Source: Solirubrobacterales bacterium (GTDB taxonomy: Bacteria > Actinomycetota > Thermoleophilia > Solirubrobacterales > Solirubrobacteraceae). From it: a DNA stretch of 11,081 nucleotides. This document shows positions 7,104-11,081 of the stretch, one piece after another (the first letter of the stretch is position 1; the number at the start of each line of letters is the position of its first letter). The notes below the pieces were generated by a model that worked only from the letters and a program-made list of their open reading frames with translations, was not told where the DNA came from and searched no databases. The translations under genes and the position numbers were made by a program. The DNA is taken from NCBI GenBank assembly GCA_015655225.1, contig JAATFK010000545.1:1-11081 (forward strand), given 5' to 3'.

Positions 7104-7892
7104 ATGATCAGCGCCCCGACGCGACCCCGCGAGCAGCGCGCGCTGCGCCAGCGTGACGCGACGCGTCGATTGCGCGACGTGGTGCGCTCGAACATCATCC
7201 GCGGCGCCTATCCCGAGGGGAAGGTCCCGAGCGAGAGCGAGCTGATGGGCAGGCACCGCGCCTCCCGCGCCGTCGTCCGGGAAGCGCTCGCGCAGCTGCG
7301 CGAGGAGGGGCTGATCGAGCGGATGCAAGGCGTCGGCACCTACGCGAACCACCACACCGTGGTGACGCGCCTGGTCGAGTCCCACGGCGTCGAGCGGACC
7401 AGCCCGAGCGGGATCTGGGCCGGCGGCCAGCGTCCCCACGTGATCGACCGCTCGGTCGTGCCGACGCCCGACGCGGTCGCGCACCACATGCCCGGCTGCG
7501 GCCCGCGCTGCCTGCGGGTGGAGTACGTCGCGCGCTACCGCGACGAGCCGTTCGCGGTGGCGACCAACTACATCCGCTACCCCGAGGCCGAGCAGGTCGT
7601 GGACGTCCCGTTCGAGATCGACTTCTACCGGCTGCTCGACGACGCCGGCCTGAAGATCGGCGCGTCGGAGTTCCTGATCGGCTGCGCGAACGCCGACGAG
7701 CTGACGGCGGAGCTGCTGTCGATCGAGCCCGGCATCGCCGTCGTGACGATGGAGCAGGTGATCTTCGACGAGCGCGGCCGCCCGTTCGACTACGCGTTCG
7801 TCTCGACGCGCGCCGACCGCTTCATGTTCCTCTCGCGCGCGGAGCGGCCCGGCTTCGCGCCGGCCCCGACCGCGTCTGACAGACTCCCCTGA
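7104..7892 (+). CDS. GntR-family transcriptional regulator with UTRA ligand-binding domain (HutC-like)
   Basis: A 262-residue regulator. The N-terminal winged helix-turn-helix (about 20-82) carries the GntR pattern VPSESELMGRHRASRAVVREAL followed by LREEGLIERMQGVGTYA. The rest (about 95-248) fits a UTRA effector domain, ending in the typical MEQVIFDERGRPFDYAF strand pair. UTRA domains bind small metabolites; the ligand here is unknown. ATG 7104 is the only reasonable start because a TGA precedes it in frame. The gene lies just downstream of the GlnR-like box and its stop is separated from the glnA GTG by 2 nt, so the two genes are almost certainly co-transcribed and translationally coupled. 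It most likely controls glnA, or itself, in response to a nitrogen-related ligand; this is inferred from position only. Confidence 0.88.
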   Translation: MISAPTRPREQRALRQRDATRRLRDVVRSNIIRGAYPEGKVPSESELMGRHRASRAVVREALAQLREEGLIERMQGVGTYANHHTVVTRLVESHGVERTSPSGIWAGGQRPHVIDRSVVPTPDAVAHHMPGCGPRCLRVEYVARYRDEPFAVATNYIRYPEAEQVVDVPFEIDFYRLLDDAGLKIGASEFLIGCANADELTAELLSIEPGIAVVTMEQVIFDERGRPFDYAFVSTRADRFMFLSRAERPGFAPAPTASDRLP

Positions 7893-7894
7893 CC

Positions 7895-9217
7895 GTGGAG
7901 GACTTCGCCGTCGACCTCGACACCAGCTACGTCTTGCGCACCGTCGGGGAGCGCGGCGTGCGCTTCGTGCGGCTCTGGTTCGTCGACGTGATGGGAACGC
8001 TGAAGAGCTTCTCGGTCCCCTCCAGCGAGCTGGAGCAGGCGCTGGAGGAAGGCGTCTCGATCGACGGCTCCTCGCTCGAGGGGAGCGTGCGGCTGCGCGA
8101 GCGCGACGTGATCGCGAAGCCCGACCCCCGCACCTTCCAGCTGCTGCCGTGGCGTCCCGGCCCGCCGGTCGGCCGCATGTTCTGCGACATCCGCCTGCCC
8201 GACGGGGAGCCGTTCGCGGGCGACAGCCGTCAGGCGCTGCGCACCGTGCTCGCGCGCGCCGGCGAGCTGGGCTACTCGTTCCAGGTCGGCTGCGAGCTGG
8301 AGTTCTTCCTCTTCGCCGCCGGACAGGAGGACGGCGCCGTCCCGCTGCCGCTCGACCACGGCGCCTACTTCGACCTGACGCCGCGCGACGAGGGCAGCGA
8401 CTTCCGCCGCGAGACGATCGAGCACCTGGAGCAGATGGGGATCCCGGTGAAGGCCTCCCACCACGAGGTCGGTCCCTCCCAGCACGAGATCTCGCTCCAG
8501 CACGACGACGCGCTCTCGATGGCCGACGCGGTCAGCACCTTCCGCCTCGCGGTCAAGGAGGTCGCCCACGAGCAGGGGATCTACGCGACCTTCATGCCGA
8601 AGCCGCTGGAGCACGAGTCGGGCTCCGGCATGCACCTGCACCTCTCGCTCTTCGAGGGCGAGACGAACGTCTTCCACACGGGCGAGGAGGACGAGCCGCT
8701 CTCGCTGATCGGCCGCCAGTTCCTCGCCGGCGTGCTGACGCACGCGCGCGAGCTGACGGCCGTCACGAACCCGTGGGTCAACTCCTACAAGCGGCTCGGC
8801 GGCGGCTTCGAGGCGCCCGAGCACGTCGACTGGACGCGCCACGGCCGCGACGCGCTCGTGCGCGTCCCCTCGGCGCGTCCGCTGCGCCCGACCGCCGCGC
8901 GGATCGAGGTCCGCTCGCCCGACCCCAGCTGCAACCCCTACCTCGCGTTCGCGCTGCTGCTGGCGGCCGGGCTGCGGGGGATCGAGCGCGGCTACGAGCT
9001 GCCGCCCGAGGTCGAGGACGAGCCGCCGCCGGACGCGCCGCGGCTGCCGGAGGACCTGCGCGAGGCGACGTACCTGTTCGCCGCCTCCGAGCTGGCGCGG
9101 GAGACGCTCGGCGACCGGCTGTGCGACTGGTACGTCGCCAACCAGCGGCGCGAGTGGCGCGCCTACCAGCGCACCGTGACCGAGTTCGAGCGTCGCAGGT
9201 ACCTCCCGATCCTGTGA
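7895..9217 (+). CDS. glnA: Glutamine synthetase, class I-alpha (GlnA family)
   Basis: A 440-residue class I glutamine synthetase, near the 444 residues of the B. subtilis enzyme. It ligates ammonia to glutamate using ATP. Motifs in order: RFVRLWFVDVMG (23-34), DGSSLEG (57-63) with a following Arg66 like the feedback-inhibition Arg of I-alpha enzymes, metal ligands in ELEFF (Glu134, Glu136), Glu191 and Glu198 in HHEVGPSQHE, GSGMHLHLS with His247, NSYKRL (296-301), flap Glu306, and RIEVRSPDPSCNPYL (336-350). The segment 369-384, where I-beta enzymes carry the adenylylated Tyr, is short, acidic and Pro-rich without Tyr, so control by adenylylation is unlikely. A GlnA3/GlnA4-like gamma-glutamylation enzyme cannot be excluded, but active-site motifs look standard. 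The GTG at 7895 follows the gntR stop by 2 nt; no Shine-Dalgarno sequence is visible. Confidence 0.93.
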   Translation: MEDFAVDLDTSYVLRTVGERGVRFVRLWFVDVMGTLKSFSVPSSELEQALEEGVSIDGSSLEGSVRLRERDVIAKPDPRTFQLLPWRPGPPVGRMFCDIRLPDGEPFAGDSRQALRTVLARAGELGYSFQVGCELEFFLFAAGQEDGAVPLPLDHGAYFDLTPRDEGSDFRRETIEHLEQMGIPVKASHHEVGPSQHEISLQHDDALSMADAVSTFRLAVKEVAHEQGIYATFMPKPLEHESGSGMHLHLSLFEGETNVFHTGEEDEPLSLIGRQFLAGVLTHARELTAVTNPWVNSYKRLGGGFEAPEHVDWTRHGRDALVRVPSARPLRPTAARIEVRSPDPSCNPYLAFALLLAAGLRGIERGYELPPEVEDEPPPDAPRLPEDLREATYLFAASELARETLGDRLCDWYVANQRREWRAYQRTVTEFERRRYLPIL

Positions 9218-9254
9218 GCGGGTCGGGCAGGGCGAGGAGCGCAGGCGGACGGCG

Positions 9255-9929
9255 ATGAGCGACGCGTGGATCTTCCCCTGCGACGTGGCGCTCGGCGACG
9301 CCGTCGCGAGCGACCTGGCCGAGCTCGGCTACAGCCCGCACCGGCTGCCGGTCGACGGCGAGATCGCCGCGGCCGCGAGACCGCCGGCGCTCGTCGTCGT
9401 CGCCAGCGGCGCGCGGCGCCGCGCGCGGGCGAGCGAGCTGTGCGTCGCGCTGCGCGCGCAGGAGGCGCTGATAGAGGTGCCGCTGCTGGTCGTGCTCGAC
9501 GACGAGGCGCTGACGGTCGAGGGCGGCCACGGCGACGGCGACGAGCTGGTGCTCGCCCCCTGGACCGTCGCGGAGCTGCGCGCGCGGATCGCGCGCGCCG
9601 GCCACCGGCTCGGCCTGACCGGCGACGGGGACGTGGACCTCGTGCGCGTCGGCGGGCTCGAGATCAACCTCGCGACCTACCAGGTGACGATCGACGGGAC
9701 CCCGGTCGACTTCACCTACATGGAGTACGAGCTGCTGCGGTTCCTCGTGACCCACCCGAACCGCGTCTTCTCGCGCGAGGCGCTGCTCAGCAGAGTCTGG
9801 GGCTACGACTTCTACGGCGGCACGCGCACGGTCGACGTCCACGTGCGACGCGTGCGCGCCAAGCTCGGCGCCGAGCACGCCGCGCGGATCCGCACGGTCC
9901 GCTCGGTCGGCTACCGCTTCGAGCGCTAG
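9255..9929 (+). CDS. glnR: GlnR-like orphan OmpR/PhoB-family regulator with atypical receiver domain
   Basis: A 224-residue regulator. The C-terminal OmpR/PhoB winged helix (about 130-222) has FTYMEYELLRFLV and the stretch 181-205 (VWGYDFYGGTRTVDVHVRR...), followed by VRSVGYRF; this is very close to the DNA-binding domain of actinomycete GlnR, the global nitrogen regulator. The N-terminal 115 residues form a degenerate receiver: Ala50 stands at the position of the conserved Asp, Leu81 where Thr/Ser is usual, and Ala101 in place of the Lys. No histidine kinase gene is nearby. It follows glnA by 37 nt, and a GlnR-type box lies before the operon, so it probably regulates nitrogen genes including its own operon. 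GAGGAG (9234-9239) is 15 nt before the ATG, farther than ideal. An unrelated OmpR-family activator is the alternative. Confidence 0.85.
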   Translation: MSDAWIFPCDVALGDAVASDLAELGYSPHRLPVDGEIAAAARPPALVVVASGARRRARASELCVALRAQEALIEVPLLVVLDDEALTVEGGHGDGDELVLAPWTVAELRARIARAGHRLGLTGDGDVDLVRVGGLEINLATYQVTIDGTPVDFTYMEYELLRFLVTHPNRVFSREALLSRVWGYDFYGGTRTVDVHVRRVRAKLGAEHAARIRTVRSVGYRFER

Positions 9930-9943
9930 CCGTCGGCAGCTAG
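9926..9943. terminator. Weak inverted repeat across the two convergent stop codons
   Basis: CTAGC (9926-9930) and GCTAG (9939-9943) form a 5-bp inverted repeat with an 8-nt spacer. Each arm contains the TAG stop codon of one of the convergent genes, glnR and the aldo/keto reductase gene, which are only 10 nt apart. The stem is short and no T-tract follows, so this is at best a weak terminator; shared TAG stops could produce the symmetry by chance. Confidence 0.2.
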
Positions 9944-10821
9944 TTGTGCGGCGTGCCCGCCTGCTCGACCTCCGCCAGCGCCGCCATGTCCTCGCCGTCG
10001 AGCGTCACGTCGGCCGCCCCGAGGTTCTCCTCCAGGTGGGCGATCGACGAGGTGCCCGGGATCAGCAGGATCCGCTCGGAGCGGTGCAGCAGCCAGGCGA
10101 GGGCGACCTGCGACGGCGTCGCCCCGTGCTTCTCGGCCACGCGGGAGATGACCGGGTCCTCGGCGATCCGCTTCGGCCCGCCGGTGAACGCCGAGCCGAG
10201 CGGGAAGTACGGCACGTAGGCGATCCCGTGCTCCTCGCAGAAGGCGAGCGTCTCGTCGTCGGAGCGGTTGAGGATCGAGTAGGGGTTCTGGACCTCGCCG
10301 ACGGTGCCGACGAGGTCGACCGCCATCCGCACGCCCGCGAGCGTCGCATTCGAGATCCCGATCAGGTCGAGCTTGCCCTCGGCGCGCAGGTCGGCGAGCG
10401 CGCCGAGCTGCTCGGCGGTCGGGTCGCCGAGCCCGTTGCCGTGGTCGTCGGCGTGGAGGCGGAGGTTCACGAGGTCGATCCGCTCGATCTCCAGCGTCCG
10501 GAGGTTGTCCTCGACCCCCTGGCGCAGCTCGGCCGGGGAGAGCGCGGGCAGCCACGCCGCCTGGTCGTCGCGCCGGGCGCCGACCTTCGTCACGAGCCGC
10601 AGGCCCTCCGGATAGGGATGGAGCGCCTCGTGGATCAGCTCGTTGACGACGTCGGGGCCGTAGAACTGGGAGGTGTCGATGTGGTCGACGCCGAGCTCGA
10701 CCGCGCGGCGGACCAGCGCGACGGCCTCCGTGCGGCGATCACGCAGGCGGGGCAGTTGTGCCGTGCCGTACCCGATCCGGAAGATCTCGCGGCCGGCGAA
10801 GGCGGCGGTCTGGTCGATCAT
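9940..10821 (-). CDS. Aldo/keto reductase
   Basis: A 293-residue NADP(H)-dependent oxidoreductase of the aldo/keto reductase superfamily, cytoplasmic. The catalytic tetrad is visible: Asp49 in DHIDTSQFYG, Tyr54, Lys79 in VTKVG, and His123 in LRLHADD. The cofactor-binding end has IPGTSSIAHLEENL (254-267), and GISNATLAGV, QNPYSILNR and AWLLHR are further family landmarks. It reduces carbonyl compounds; the substrate is unknown. The ATG at 10821 overlaps the TGA of the upstream TetR-family gene (ATGA) and has GAGGAG upstream, so the start is secure. The gene is presumably controlled by that TetR protein, and may be a detoxification or redox enzyme; this is inferred from context only. Confidence 0.93.
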   Translation of the reverse strand: MIDQTAAFAGREIFRIGYGTAQLPRLRDRRTEAVALVRRAVELGVDHIDTSQFYGPDVVNELIHEALHPYPEGLRLVTKVGARRDDQAAWLPALSPAELRQGVEDNLRTLEIERIDLVNLRLHADDHGNGLGDPTAEQLGALADLRAEGKLDLIGISNATLAGVRMAVDLVGTVGEVQNPYSILNRSDDETLAFCEEHGIAYVPYFPLGSAFTGGPKRIAEDPVISRVAEKHGATPSQVALAWLLHRSERILLIPGTSSIAHLEENLGAADVTLDGEDMAALAEVEQAGTPHN

Positions 10822-11081
10822 GAAGGAGGCTCCTCAGTCGGTGTCTGCAGGGCGGAGTGGAGCAGGGCGGCCAGGAAGCGTGCCGAGACCTGGTCGGCGA
10901 TCGGGCCGGCGAGTTCCCGGGCCTCGGCGGGCTGGTGGTGCTCGACCTTGACGAGCCAGGCCGTGACGCAGTCGCGCAGCAGGACCCGCATCTGGGCCGT
11001 CATGTCGGTGACGATCTCGCGGATGGCGGGGTCGACGGTCGCCGCCGCCCAGGTCTGCACGGCGACCCGGGCGCGGGCGGC
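10818..11081 (-). CDS. TetR-family transcriptional regulator, C-terminal part (5' end outside window)
   Basis: The frame is open through the window edge, so this is the last 87 residues of a longer protein; the apparent GTG at 11060 is internal. The visible part is helical with the pattern of a TetR-family C-terminal ligand-binding and dimerisation domain: an amphipathic VDPAIREIVTDMTAQMRVLLRD helix region, a following WLVKVEHHQPAEAR segment, and ADQVSARFLAALLHSALQ near the end. The DNA-binding domain is not in view, so the family call rests on the C-terminal helices and on the typical arrangement with a downstream enzyme. Its TGA overlaps the ATG of the aldo/keto reductase gene, indicating one operon and likely repression of that gene. 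Confidence 0.65.
   Translation of the reverse strand, partial: AARARVAVQTWAAATVDPAIREIVTDMTAQMRVLLRDCVTAWLVKVEHHQPAEARELAGPIADQVSARFLAALLHSALQTPTEEPPS
10822..10837 (-). promoter_or_regulatory. Ribosome-binding site of the aldo/keto reductase gene
   Basis: On the minus strand AGGAG (10834 to 10830) stands 8 nt before the ATG at 10821, inside the end of the TetR-family gene. It is followed directly by CCTCCTT, its own complement, so the site is palindromic. The 11-mer AGGCTCCTCAG (plus strand, 10827-10837) is identical to the one before the glycosyltransferase gene. Confidence 0.6.

Overview
The window is very GC-rich actinobacterial chromosome. Four things suggest a deep-branching actinobacterium of the Thermoleophilia/Solirubrobacterales type (Conexibacter- or Solirubrobacter-like): an actinobacterial GlnR-type orphan regulator, a class I-alpha glutamine synthetase, an rluB/aroH/hisC neighbourhood, and a secreted-type enzyme with a Pro/Ala linker and small Cys-containing beta-type tail. 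This placement is inference from protein style and base composition. No phage, transposon, CRISPR array, rRNA or tRNA was seen, and the sequence is almost fully coding.

Layout. (1) Positions 1-2151, plus strand: the 3' part of an amidase-signature hydrolase with a C-terminal extension, ending at a strong 17-bp hairpin (2162-2198) that also serves the convergent genes. (2) 6033-2207, minus strand: a four-gene array, rluB (rRNA pseudouridine synthase), a GT-C membrane glycosyltransferase, aroH (chorismate mutase) and a HisC-family aminotransferase. AroH makes prephenate, and the aminotransferase next to it is plausibly an aromatic or histidinol-phosphate transaminase. (3) 6034-6057: a 24-bp divergent gap between rluB and rlmN with overlapping -10-like elements on the two strands. 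(4) 6058-7047, plus strand: rlmN.

(5) 7044-9929, plus strand: a nitrogen-control module. A GntR/UTRA regulator is followed 2 nt later by glnA and then by a GlnR-like OmpR-family regulator. A four-part sequence matching the actinobacterial GlnR box (GTAAC-n6-GAAAC-n6-GACAC-n6-GAAAC) spans the rlmN stop codon and ends 22 nt before the gntR start. The operon therefore seems to carry its own regulator and that regulator's site, with a second regulator (GntR) ahead of glnA. The GlnR-like protein has Ala at the position where, from memory of the family, actinomycete GlnR keeps a conserved Asp. This module is the most interesting part of the window.

(6) 11081-9940, minus strand: the C-terminal part of a TetR-family regulator overlapping (ATGA) an aldo/keto reductase. 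This pair converges on glnR with a 10-nt gap.

A cross-cutting pattern: rlmN, aroH and hisC have no visible Shine-Dalgarno sequence but carry a -10-like hexamer exactly 7 nt before their ATG, as expected for leaderless transcripts. The glycosyltransferase and aldo/keto reductase genes, which are internal or coupled, share an 11-mer containing a GAGGAG ribosome-binding site.
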